In this document: in pieces, positions 15,811-23,087 of the stretch | How the letters are laid out: the number at the start of each line of letters is the position of its first letter | How positions within the stretch are numbered: position 1 is the stretch's first letter | NCBI GenBank assembly: GCA_031548515.1 | Contig: JAVBRB010000022.1 | Location: forward strand, 1 to 24,221 | Direction: 5' to 3' | DNA: 24,221 nt | Source of the DNA: UBA940 sp031548515 | GTDB taxonomy: Bacteria > Bacteroidota > Bacteroidia > Bacteroidales > Rikenellaceae | The notes under the pieces: generated by a model | Seen by the model: the letters and a program-made list of their open reading frames with translations, nothing else | Told to the model about the DNA's origin: nothing | The model's database searches: none | Made by a program: the position numbers and the translations under genes

Positions 15811-15843
15811 GGGAGCCGCTGTGAACGGCTCCCTTTCTTTTTT
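15811..15843 (+). terminator. Rho-independent terminator after the 321-aa gene
   Basis: An 8-bp perfect stem GGGAGCCG / CGGCTCCC with a seven-base loop, followed by TTTCTTTTTT. Confidence 0.9.
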
Positions 15844-15858
15844 CGGCAAAATCTGCCA

Positions 15859-15881
15859 TGTCATGACGCGCTGACATGACA
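15859..15881. repeat. Inverted repeat TGTCATG-N9-CATGACA
   Basis: Perfect 7-bp arms separated by nine bases. A third CATGACA half-site lies at about 15979-15985. The spacing suits a dimeric DNA-binding protein; none is identified in the window. Confidence 0.45.
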
Positions 15882-16051
15882 CGCAAAACGGTCAGAATCA
15901 GCACTGTTTTTCAACTCTTTCGACAGCAGGGGTAAAGAATATGCCTGCTTTTTACCCTCTATTGTCTACCCTGCCAAACATGACAAAGGATCAGTTAATG
16001 TAGGTTAGAAATTAGGAAAAGGGACTGCCATATCGAGCAAAAAATGAACGT

Positions 16052-16084
16052 GAAAAACGGACGAAAAACGGATGAAAAATCGAA
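16052..16084. repeat. Three tandem 11-base units
   Basis: GAAAAACGGAC, GAAAAACGGAT and GAAAAATCGAA follow one another with an exact 11-base period. Iteron-like layout or short slippage product. Confidence 0.5.
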
Positions 16085-16283
16085 ATGTAACTAAGTGAAT
16101 ATCAGAGGTAGAGAATAGGTCGCAATATGGCCTGTAATGTCTACCCAAAATCGACGGGATAAAGACTGAGTTTAAGTGTCTTATATGTGTAACGACCGAG
16201 TCAGAGCGTACGGCTGGCAGACGTCGCAGGGAGAAAAGCCGACCGCCCGAAAGAGTAGGCAAAATATTAATAAAGAATATTAG

Positions 16284-16802
16284 ATGAATCTAATTTCACA
16301 AAACGCGGCATTGCTACAAGAGGTTGGCAACCGCGAAAAGAAAAATTCTCGTCGCATCGTGAAGATGAAATACGAGAATAACGAGCAGATGGTTGCAACC
16401 ATGCAGAATGCCGTTGGTAAAGGCATCACGAAAATTATTATCACACCTCGCGTGGATATGGCTGGGTGTGGTTATGTTTGGATCGGCCTGCGTAAAGGTC
16501 AGACCGAACTCCAAGGTAAATTATTATTGAACTATCAGATATGGAACTACCTGCTGGCGTTCCTGCTGGGGGAGGAATTGCCCGAAATCAACAAGTACGA
16601 TGCTGACAAGGAAATTTGCTGTCAGGGTGAGTGGCTGGAAGAACTCGACAAGGAAATTCGCCAGCACACCAGTAAGAGGTTTGAAATGTTCCTCGAAACA
16701 GAGGACGGAACAGGCTACCTCTCGCATAAGTGGTACTTCCCCAATGGGGCGGTAATTATGCCAGCCGAGATCATGGACGATATAACAGCTTTGTTCGATT
16801 AA
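16284..16802 (+). CDS. Unrecognised protein, 172 aa
   Basis: I do not recognise a family. ATG at 16284; an internal ATG at codon 28 (MKYENNEQ) is an alternative start giving 145 aa. Soluble, no signal peptide. From about residue 35 it looks compact and alpha/beta, with a Gly/aromatic strand pair (VDMAGCGYVWIGLRKG) and a hydrophobic helix (NYLLAFLLGEELPE). The stop lies 48 bases before the helicase-like gene, with a stem-loop between, so the two may be one unit. Confidence 0.7.
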   Translation: MNLISQNAALLQEVGNREKKNSRRIVKMKYENNEQMVATMQNAVGKGITKIIITPRVDMAGCGYVWIGLRKGQTELQGKLLLNYQIWNYLLAFLLGEELPEINKYDADKEICCQGEWLEELDKEIRQHTSKRFEMFLETEDGTGYLSHKWYFPNGAVIMPAEIMDDITALFD

Positions 16803-16811
16803 GTTAAATCA

Positions 16812-16836
16812 GGGAGCGGGTTTAACGCCCGCTCCC
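16812..16836 (+). promoter_or_regulatory. GC-rich hairpin between the 172-aa gene and the helicase-like gene
   Basis: A perfect 9-bp stem GGGAGCGGG / CCCGCTCCC with a seven-base loop, but no T-run after it. Its base lies about 15 bases before the next ATG, so it may be a partial terminator, attenuator or mRNA-stability element. Confidence 0.55.
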
Positions 16837-16850
16837 AATAACTTCTAAAA

Positions 16851-18626
16851 ATGCTCGAAAGAGAATTGAAAATAGATCGGGGACAGTTTTTGTCGGACAT
16901 AATTACAGAGATACCGACGAATACCATCCTTAATAAAACAATCACGGGTTGTGGTGCGACTACATTAGAGATAAATGCCAGCCGTGATTCTATTATCATC
17001 GTGCCGAACGTACCCGTTATTGTCGGCAAGAAAGCAAAGCACGATTTCCTGTTTACAGTCCATGAGGGAATATCGAAAGAGGACGTGAAAGCCTATCTTG
17101 CTGGCGAACATGACGGCTATCGTAAAATAATGACCACCCCAGAGGGATTCGATAAAAAAGTTCTGCCAGCAATGTACGAAACAGGGACGCCTATTTATGA
17201 GGATTATTTCCTATTGCTTGATGAGTGCGAGAAGACGATACAAGATGTCGGCTATCGTGGGGACATATATCTGCCCGTTGAGGACTTTTTCAAATTCAAA
17301 GGCAAGGCTATGGTGTCGGCAACGCCCATCATACCGTCCGATCCCCGTTTTGAGGATCAGGGATTTGAGACGTTGAAGATAACACCGACCTATGACCACC
17401 GCCAGCCACTGACATTGATAGTTACTAACAATACTGTGGCTGTACTGCGTAAATCATTGGAACTTACGGCAGAAAAGCAAGCTAAGGTCTGCATATTTAT
17501 AAACTCGACCGACACGATTCTAGGACTGATAGAGACCCTTAAACTGCAAGGAAGATGCAAGGTGTTTTGTAGTGAAACGAGTGTACGCAAACTCAAACGA
17601 CAGAATTTCTCGGACGTGAGCGACAAGTTAGGCGAGTTGGCCGATATAAATTTTCTTACCAGCCGATTCTATTCAGCGGTAGACATTGAACTGCCATATA
17701 AACCATACGTCATTATACTGTCGGACGTAATACGGGCAGAGTTTTCGATGATAGACCCCCATACAGAGGTCGTGCAGGCTATTGGGCGATTCCGTAACGG
17801 GATAACAAAGGTGTTCCATATATCAAATACATACGACCGCCTGCAATTTCAGACACAAGCCGAACTGCATCATTCGCTGGAAAGTGCCGAGAATATTTAT
17901 AACAAGGTAGTTGCCATTCCAACAAGCAATGGGATTGAAAAAGAGGTGCTGGGGCAGGCTCTCAATGGAATGGACTATAAGCGTTTTGTAACACGCAACG
18001 GCAAACGGAACTATTTTATGTGGGACAATGCTTGGGAAGATGAGCGGATCACGTCTTACTACATAAACGAAGAATCCCTGCTGGACGCATACAGTACCGC
18101 ACCGTTCATTCTGAATAAAATGATTTATAAACGGCCGATAACCGACGAAGACCGCTTGCGTCGGGAATCTAAACTCATAACGTCGAAAGAGCGTTGCAAA
18201 GATGTGGTAGGCCAGCTATCTAAACTCATGACCGCAATCCCCAACGCAGAGGCCAGCTATATGTTGGAAGAACTCGGAGAAGAATTTGCGGTGATAATAA
18301 AGGCGTTCATATTGCTGGGAGCAAAGCGCATGGAAGAACTCGGCTACGATCTTCGTAAGATAGAAAGGGCGTTAGGCTGTGTCGAAGAAAACCAGATGCT
18401 GACATCGGAGAAGATGCAAGATGCCGTTTATAAACGATTCAGTACGGGCGATGTGGTACGGGTGTCTGAAGTAAACAATTTCATGCACCAACTGATAAAA
18501 GATAACGGGATAATATTCGACGGTCGGATTGATAGGAAAGTTATCGGTCTGTTTTTTGAAATCGGAGACTGTAAAATTAAGGAAGATAGGGCTTTTAGTT
18601 TCGGCAAGAAGAAATTTGAATTTTAA
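16851..18626 (+). CDS. SF2 helicase-like protein with altered Walker A
   Basis: 591 aa. The first half has the order of superfamily 2 motifs: a P-loop-like TGCGATT with G33, G35 and T37 but A36 where Lys is expected; DECE at 124-127 (Walker B/DEAH position); SAT at 156-158 (motif III); a TSRFYSAVD stretch near 270-278 (motif V-like); and QAIGRFR at 309-315 (motif VI). The second half, about 350-591, is a helical region I do not recognise. The lost P-loop lysine suggests weak or altered ATP use unless another residue substitutes; the Arg-finger motif and Walker B acids are kept. No nuclease or primase motif is seen. It could serve element replication or defence. Start ATG at 16851. Confidence 0.7.
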   Translation: MLERELKIDRGQFLSDIITEIPTNTILNKTITGCGATTLEINASRDSIIIVPNVPVIVGKKAKHDFLFTVHEGISKEDVKAYLAGEHDGYRKIMTTPEGFDKKVLPAMYETGTPIYEDYFLLLDECEKTIQDVGYRGDIYLPVEDFFKFKGKAMVSATPIIPSDPRFEDQGFETLKITPTYDHRQPLTLIVTNNTVAVLRKSLELTAEKQAKVCIFINSTDTILGLIETLKLQGRCKVFCSETSVRKLKRQNFSDVSDKLGELADINFLTSRFYSAVDIELPYKPYVIILSDVIRAEFSMIDPHTEVVQAIGRFRNGITKVFHISNTYDRLQFQTQAELHHSLESAENIYNKVVAIPTSNGIEKEVLGQALNGMDYKRFVTRNGKRNYFMWDNAWEDERITSYYINEESLLDAYSTAPFILNKMIYKRPITDEDRLRRESKLITSKERCKDVVGQLSKLMTAIPNAEASYMLEELGEEFAVIIKAFILLGAKRMEELGYDLRKIERALGCVEENQMLTSEKMQDAVYKRFSTGDVVRVSEVNNFMHQLIKDNGIIFDGRIDRKVIGLFFEIGDCKIKEDRAFSFGKKKFEF

Positions 18627-18634
18627 TATATCAC

Positions 18635-18687
18635 GGACAGACATTGACAAGGGGTTTATATTTAAGCCCCTTGTTCAATGTTTGTCC
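18635..18687 (+). promoter_or_regulatory. Long hairpin H2 after the helicase-like gene
   Basis: Arms 18635-18654 and 18667-18687 pair over about 20 bp (GGACAGACATTGACAAGGGG with its near complement, one bulge), apical loop TTTATATTTAAG. It is followed by ATAAAAATC, not a T-run, so it is a poor intrinsic terminator despite its likeness to H1 and H3. Confidence 0.65.
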
Positions 18688-18700
18688 ATAAAAATCTTCA

Positions 18701-18717
18701 TACGAAATATTTTCGTA
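18701..18717. promoter_or_regulatory. 17-base palindrome before the 181-aa gene
   Basis: TACGAAATATTTTCGTA is a perfect palindrome (7-bp arms, three-base centre). Its right arm overlaps TACCTTGT (18716-18723), a possible -7 element, which is how a repressor operator would sit. No candidate repressor is visible. Confidence 0.45.
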
Positions 18718-18745
18718 CCTTGTTTCGAAATTAATAAATGCGATT

Positions 18746-19291
18746 ATGAAAATTCTAGGAACGGAGTTAATATATTGGATAATATTTATTGTTTCCATAG
18801 TCGGAACGTGCTTTATAATCAAAATTTTCATGGATTTTGCAAAACAGCGCAGGCTAGAAAATACATTGAGATTATTAGATTTTTTGCGCCAAGGCATAAA
18901 CAATGACCAAATCGCAACCTTTATTAAGCTGTTTAATGCAAACAGCGAATTAGCTGGCGCTAGTTATAATGAATTCAAATTTGCAGATGGGGACTCCGAC
19001 ACAATAGAAACAATGTTCTCAGAGGGAGGATGTGGGAATGGAGATATTTACAATATTATAGCAACCCTAAATGCAATAGCCCCTATGCTAGGAACGACCA
19101 AAGAGCAGATCATTTGGTACGAATATGGCCAAATAATGGATAAAATATATAGTTGGACAAAATATCTTGAGGAAAATACAGATCAAAAAGACCATGTGTC
19201 TTTCTATTCAAGTTTCAATTTATACATGAAAAAGAATGTTCAAAAAATTCTTTCCACTACTTTTAAGTACTATATATATGCAGAATTGTGA
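18746..19291 (+). CDS. Unrecognised single-TM protein, 181 aa
   Basis: I do not recognise a family with confidence. One hydrophobic segment near the N-terminus (about 8-28, IYWIIFIVSIVGTCFIIKIF) is followed by basic residues KQRR, so the rest should be cytoplasmic. That part is helical and ends with a basic/aromatic tail. Very AT-rich. It converges on the minus-strand 234-aa gene with only 10 bases between stop codons. The N-terminal TM plus helical cytosolic domain recalls small membrane-anchored accessory proteins of the DUF4760 kind (weak impression). A palindrome and -7-like element precede it. Confidence 0.7.
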   Translation: MKILGTELIYWIIFIVSIVGTCFIIKIFMDFAKQRRLENTLRLLDFLRQGINNDQIATFIKLFNANSELAGASYNEFKFADGDSDTIETMFSEGGCGNGDIYNIIATLNAIAPMLGTTKEQIIWYEYGQIMDKIYSWTKYLEENTDQKDHVSFYSSFNLYMKKNVQKILSTTFKYYIYAEL

Positions 19292-19301
19292 TAGAGTTTT
19301 A

Positions 19302-20006
19302 TTATTTGCCCTTCTTTAGTGTACGGGAAATATGCTCATATTTATCGTTGCAGTAATGCCTAAACCATCTACTGTTAAGAATCAAAACTAACAGAATGGT
19401 TAATATTATTACAGCGATCTTCCAGCCCCATCCTAAAAATATAATAAAGGTTACAAAATAGAACAACGCAACTAAAAGAATGCCAGAGATTAATATAATC
19501 TTTATCGTGAAGACTAAGAATTGTAATACTCTACCTAAGATGCTCTGTCTTGCTTGGTCTAAAAAATGATTGTTTTCTTTTTCAATTTGCCCCAGAAGCG
19601 TTATTAGTTCATCTTTTATTTCTCCTTGAACTTTCCACAATAGATTTTCGTCAAAACTGCCATAGGCAATTTCGATCAGATCATAATTCATTGTTTCATC
19701 TAAATAACCAATTTCTTCTGATTGAAGAATTTCTTTTAATTTATCTTTAGCAGAGACTTCTTTTCGATTTCCTCTTAATATCATTAAGATATTTCTGATC
19801 TCAGATAATACTAAAATCCTTTTTTCAGCATGCCTATAAAATGTCTCCCGAGAATCTTGCAATGGCTTATATGTAACTTCTCTATATATCCAGGCTATAA
19901 ATCCTGCAAGGATCGTGACAAGTGCAGCCACAATGCGTCCATCCGTTGACGCCAAGTTGTTTAGAATAGGTAGAATAGGATTGATTACTTCTTTGAACGC
20001 ATCCAT
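19302..20006 (-). CDS. Unrecognised multi-TM protein, 234 aa, partner of the PBP
   Basis: One hydrophobic segment at about 25-41 (IVAALVTILAGFIAWIY), a charged helical middle of about 115 residues (42-157), then a long hydrophobic stretch at about 160-215 that can form two or three TM helices, and a basic tail. ATG at 20006 lies inside the 3' end of the PBP gene: a 22-base overlap, so translation is probably coupled. No family recognised. Because the PBP lacks its own anchor, this protein is the natural candidate to hold it at the membrane; this is inference from overlap and topology only. Confidence 0.75.
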   Translation of the reverse strand: MDAFKEVINPILPILNNLASTDGRIVAALVTILAGFIAWIYREVTYKPLQDSRETFYRHAEKRILVLSEIRNILMILRGNRKEVSAKDKLKEILQSEEIGYLDETMNYDLIEIAYGSFDENLLWKVQGEIKDELITLLGQIEKENNHFLDQARQSILGRVLQFLVFTIKIILISGILLVALFYFVTFIIFLGWGWKIAVIILTILLVLILNSRWFRHYCNDKYEHISRTLKKGK

Positions 20007-21469
20007 CTGTAATATTTTTTATCTCTGTTAAAAAAGTCCTTCACTGACTTTACAAGAGAAGTGGCTTTGAATTTTTTCGCACCTTCATTTTGTCTCATTA
20101 CACACAATACGAATTCAAAATCCCCCGTAATGGCAAAACATTCCTTGTTATTATTCGTCGTTCCCGTTTTCAGGAAAAATGATGCATCGACTTTCCATTG
20201 TGATGATGCATTTTTATTTAATATGTCAAAACATTCCTTTCTATGTTGGTTTTCTGATGCGCTAAAAAATTTCGAGTAAAGGCTACCTAATTCATATAAA
20301 GACAGGCCAGATTCTGTTGAGCCAAGAATAGTTGCTAAAGAAATTTCAGATATATTTTTGTTAAGTAGCTCTGCTAGAAATTTATATGTTTTATATAAAC
20401 CAACTTTCTGAGAGGCATTAATAAACACATTATTATTTGAATGGAGCAACCCTTCTTCCAGAGTGTAGAATGGCTTAGTTGGGATATTCCCTTCTCTGAT
20501 ATTTTCAAAATCATTTTCTGAGGAACTGAATAGCTCCTTTGCATCTATTCCGTTTTCTCGTAGAAAAACATATAGAAACGGCTTTAAGGTCGAGCCAACA
20601 TTAGATTTGAAGGTTATCGGATAATCATGTCCATATGTACTCTGGACTGCACAAAGTTTGTTTTTGTAAAATGCTACTACCGATACGGGATATGGAGATT
20701 CCTTTACATATTGATTAATCGACCTTTGAATATTAACGTCAATCGTTGTCTCTATTTTTAGCTTTTTATCATCTATTTTGCTTGCTATATAAGGAACCAG
20801 ATTTGTCTTTACGCTATCAAGCCCTTGATAAGAGATCGTTGGTTGATTTTTTATATTTCGAACATAATGATGCCGATTAAGTTGATTCCTATCTAGCAAC
20901 AGATGATTCAGTAATTCATAGCGCTTGGATAATTGCTTTTCATTATTCAAATATAGATTCGGTCCTCTTAACAAGGTAATTAATAATATATATTCTTGAT
21001 CTGTTAAAGAATAGGGCTCTTTCCCAAAATACGATAAGCTGGCTGCCCTAAGACCATATATATTATTGCCCCAAAATACATTATCAAAATACATCTTTAT
21101 TATACAATCTTTGAAATACTTTTTCTCTAATTGTAAGGCATAAGCTGATTCCTTGAACTTTCTCGATATTGTCTTTCTGTTATCCTCTAATAAATTCCTC
21201 GCAAGTTGCTGAGTGATCGTACTACCACCTTGTAACATTTTCCCATGTTTCATGTTCGTAATGATAGCTCTGCCAATACCTTTATAATCTAATCCTGAAT
21301 GCTGATAAAACCTTCGATCTTCCACCTCGATCAAATACCTCTGAACTCTGGATGGAACTTGTGATAATTTCGCTTTTCTCTTATGGTCAGATGAGATTAT
21401 TCCGAAGGGAGCTGATTTCAAATCCTCTTTTCCATACAATACATACCCTTCGTAAGATGTGTTAGCCAT
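19985..21469 (-). CDS. Class A penicillin-binding protein without N-terminal membrane anchor
   Basis: 494 aa, much shorter than PBP1a or PBP1c (about 770-850). Glycosyltransferase 51 domain about 40-175: EDRRFYQHSG with E50, GGSTITQQLAR at 81-91, RKFKE with second glutamate E107 (57 residues after E50, the usual spacing), and a motif-4 region where K125 and D129 replace the usual Glu and Asn (IIKMYFD for ILExYLN). Transpeptidase domain about 240-480 with all three motifs: S293-T-L-K296, S344-N-N346, K434-T-G-T437. The first 40 residues are hydrophilic, with no TM or signal peptide; an in-frame stop (TAG) lies nine codons before the ATG and a -7 element (TATATTTG) at 21502-21495 puts the ATG close to the transcript start, so no extension was missed. 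Very AT-rich. First gene of a two-gene unit. Confidence 0.9.
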   Translation of the reverse strand: MANTSYEGYVLYGKEDLKSAPFGIISSDHKRKAKLSQVPSRVQRYLIEVEDRRFYQHSGLDYKGIGRAIITNMKHGKMLQGGSTITQQLARNLLEDNRKTISRKFKESAYALQLEKKYFKDCIIKMYFDNVFWGNNIYGLRAASLSYFGKEPYSLTDQEYILLITLLRGPNLYLNNEKQLSKRYELLNHLLLDRNQLNRHHYVRNIKNQPTISYQGLDSVKTNLVPYIASKIDDKKLKIETTIDVNIQRSINQYVKESPYPVSVVAFYKNKLCAVQSTYGHDYPITFKSNVGSTLKPFLYVFLRENGIDAKELFSSSENDFENIREGNIPTKPFYTLEEGLLHSNNNVFINASQKVGLYKTYKFLAELLNKNISEISLATILGSTESGLSLYELGSLYSKFFSASENQHRKECFDILNKNASSQWKVDASFFLKTGTTNNNKECFAITGDFEFVLCVMRQNEGAKKFKATSLVKSVKDFFNRDKKYYRWMRSKK

Positions 21470-21494
21470 ATTGCCAAGTTTAGTTAGTGTCTAA

Positions 21495-21502
21495 CAAATA
21501 TA
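21495..21502 (-). promoter_or_regulatory. -7 element of the PBP gene
   Basis: Minus-strand TATATTTG, exact fit to TAnnTTTG. No clear -33 TTTG at 19-20 bases. It places the transcript start about 20 bases before the ATG at 21469. Confidence 0.5.
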
Positions 21503-21749
21503 AAAATAAATTTCAATTTATTAATACATAGAAACTTGTACCGAATTGGGGCTTTATTCCATATGTCACTTTTAATATGCTATTTGACGATAATAGTAGA
21601 AAATTTAGGCATTAAAGTGCTTTAGAAAATTTAATATATCTTCCGAGCTTAAAGATACATAGAATTTTGCCCCTCCCCCCTTTGCTAATGGAAAACCGAT
21701 TTTTAGGCGCAGTTATATGAGTGTTATTTATATAGTTTTATTACGGCTA

Positions 21750-21793
21750 TTGATGGATATATAATTCTGTTTTTCAAACATTTAATCCATCAA
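21750..21793. repeat. Inverted repeat in the 5' region of the 91-aa gene
   Basis: Perfect 9-bp arms TTGATGGAT and ATCCATCAA with 26 bases between, ending four bases before the start codon. If transcribed, the stem would mask the translation start; otherwise it may be an operator. Confidence 0.5.
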
Positions 21794-21797
21794 AATT

Positions 21798-22073
21798 ATG
21801 ACTGCACAAGATTTAGTAAGCCGTGAAGTGCTTTATTGCCAATCGTCGCTCATTGTCGATATGATTCTGGCCGACATGATTCCCAACGAAAACCTTTATC
21901 CGTTTCTGGACGATGTTCTCGAATGGTGGCTCGTTACAGACTGGCTTGCCCGTCAATTACAGGACGAGGGCGAGGTTATCGTCGAAGATTACGGCTGTTG
22001 TTGGTGGGGACGGCAGACATCGGGACAGGCTCTCTACATGGACAGCGTTATACAGTCGATAGCCGAAGAATAA
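21798..22073 (+). CDS. Small acidic protein, 91 aa
   Basis: I do not recognise a family. Acidic and rich in Trp, Asp, Glu and Leu (DVLEWWLVTDWLARQLQDEGE; YGCCWWGRQTSGQAL), with two Cys-Cys/Trp-Trp neighbours near 67-70. No signal peptide or TM. Its base composition is noticeably more GC-rich than the PBP module beside it, so it likely has a separate origin. ATG at 21798 behind an inverted repeat; a large stem-loop terminator follows at 22097. Proteins of this size are common single-gene cassettes in Bacteroides mobile elements (general knowledge). Confidence 0.7.
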   Translation: MTAQDLVSREVLYCQSSLIVDMILADMIPNENLYPFLDDVLEWWLVTDWLARQLQDEGEVIVEDYGCCWWGRQTSGQALYMDSVIQSIAEE

Positions 22074-22096
22074 CGCGCCATTTTATTACTTGTAGA

Positions 22097-22161
22097 ATCG
22101 GGGTAACATCTGATAACAGGACACTTACAAAGCGTTGCTGTTGGGTGTTATCCCGATTTTT
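22097..22161 (+). terminator. Large stem-loop terminator after the 91-aa gene
   Basis: A 12-bp stem ATCGGGGTAACA / TGTTATCCCGAT with one G-U pair encloses 37 bases that contain a further AACAG/CTGTT pairing; TTTTT follows. Confidence 0.7.
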
Positions 22162-22286
22162 CAGTAAAAGAGCGTTTTTGCTCAATAATCCGCCAATTGA
22201 TCACGATATAATCACTAATTATTGAATATAAGTAGCCTTTAACTCTCCAATCTCAATTTGCAACAGCCTTTTGTTTGATTATTTGC

Positions 22287-22295
22287 TATATTTGC
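22287..22295 (+). promoter_or_regulatory. -7 element ahead of the structured leader
   Basis: TATATTTGC fits TAnnTTTG. TTTG-like sequence lies upstream (22270-22277) but too close for ideal spacing. A start near 22301 would place the folded leader at the very 5' end of the transcript. Confidence 0.5.
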
Positions 22296-22310
22296 AGATA
22301 CATACAAACA

Positions 22311-22451
22311 CGGAAAGTGTTTAGCTCGATTCTCTGATAACGAACTTAGGAACTTCATATCAGCAAGAGGACAAAGCTAACTTCTCGCACGTTTTATTAC
22401 GTGGGGGCTGTTGCTTTTTCATTGCTGAGGGTTTCCTAAGACCTGTTATCG
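22311..22451 (+). ncRNA. Structured RNA leader of the lipoprotein genes
   Basis: Four helices nest in order: GATAAC 336-341 with GTTATC 445-450; CTTAGGAA 345-352 with TTCCTAAG 433-440; TCAGCAA 360-366 with TTGCTGA 422-428; CACGT 388-392 with ACGTG 399-403 (positions minus 22000). Two inner pairings compete: AAAGC 373-377 with GCTTT 413-417, and TTAGCT 321-326 with AGCTAA 375-380, the latter crossing the outer helices, as in a pseudoknot or switch. It lies between a -7 element and the first lipoprotein ATG at 22532. It may be a cis-regulatory leader or a separate small RNA. I do not recognise a named family. Confidence 0.6.
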
Positions 22452-22531
22452 TGATTAAGTTAATAGTCCTCACTTTCTTTTAAAGATTATCCTGTTTCGG
22501 GACTTGACGGGAAACCAAATTCAATTTCAAA

Positions 22532-23074
22532 ATGAGAAGAATTACATTTTTGGTTACACTTTGTGTAATTGGTTTTTACGCTATTTCCTGCGACAAGAAA
22601 GAAACCATCGAAGACCCGCCAGATAATAATTATTGGGGAGAGGTTTCGGGAACGGTTATGTACTCTGGAATGCACACAAACGCTCTGGAATTTTGCCGTG
22701 TTTCTGCGGTGCCCTCTGCTAAAAGTGATTTGGTAATCAGTTTGATAAATCAGCATAATAATGCTATAATGCAGAATTATCAACAGCCTGACATTTTTGA
22801 ACTTCAAACGGCAATAGAAAATATAATGCTAAACGGCGAATATGCAGACCTGCACGGTTACTCGGAATATAATTCGATTTATAGTCCGATAGGCAGTTAC
22901 ACGATGGTAGCCAGCGTGTCCGTATATTGCTACTATCCAAATGAGCCTATCGAAAGTCTGAAACGCAAAGTTTATAAAACATTTCAATGCCAAAAAGTAA
23001 CAATCTCGTTTAATAAGACCACAACTGCGAATTTCTCTTTTACCGACATCACATCATATATAAACCAGCAATAA
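22532..23074 (+). CDS. Lipoprotein, 180 aa, unknown function
   Basis: Signal peptide 1-19 with a lipobox-like AISC and lipidated C20, followed by acidic residues DKKETIEDPP, which in Bacteroidetes can help surface export. The mature part (about 33-180) looks beta-rich with aromatic strands, a VPSAKSDLVISLI helix-like segment and a C-terminal KVTISFNKTTTANFSF pair of strands, suggesting an Ig-like or carboxypeptidase-regulatory-like fold; no family is recognised. ATG at 22532 after a leader of about 230 bases. The second lipoprotein gene follows 13 bases later, so the two form an operon. Confidence 0.8.
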   Translation: MRRITFLVTLCVIGFYAISCDKKETIEDPPDNNYWGEVSGTVMYSGMHTNALEFCRVSAVPSAKSDLVISLINQHNNAIMQNYQQPDIFELQTAIENIMLNGEYADLHGYSEYNSIYSPIGSYTMVASVSVYCYYPNEPIESLKRKVYKTFQCQKVTISFNKTTTANFSFTDITSYINQQ

Positions 23075-23087
23075 AAACCCTACAATC

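Larger units (their letters stand above)
15786..16283 (+). other. 498-base non-coding region with terminator, inverted repeat and iteron-like repeats
   Basis: Contains the terminator at 15811-15843, a TGTCATG/CATGACA inverted repeat (15859-15881), and three near-identical 11-base units (GAAAAACGGAC, GAAAAACGGAT, GAAAAATCGAA) at 16052-16084. Just before the next gene AATATT occurs twice near 16263-16281. No credible open frame on either strand. It could be the control or origin region of the element; no relaxase or replication protein is visible to support that. Confidence 0.5.
21470..21797. other. 328-base divergent intergenic region
   Basis: Separates the PBP unit (minus) from the 91-aa gene (plus). 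It is AT-rich, holds the PBP -7 element at 21495-21502, a conspicuous C-rich run near 21668-21681 (CCCCTCCCCCC), and an inverted repeat TTGATGGAT / ATCCATCAA (21750-21758, 21785-21793) that ends four bases before the plus-strand ATG. No open frame of note. Confidence 0.5.

Noticed and set aside
16005..16262. An 85-codon minus-strand frame in the 498-base gap
   Set aside because: Its Phe/His-rich text is the complement of the A-rich tandem repeats; not a credible protein.
22097..22161. Fourth member of the H1/H2/H3 hairpin family
   Set aside because: It has a different stem sequence (ATCGGGGTAACA) and a large internal loop; it is an unrelated terminator.
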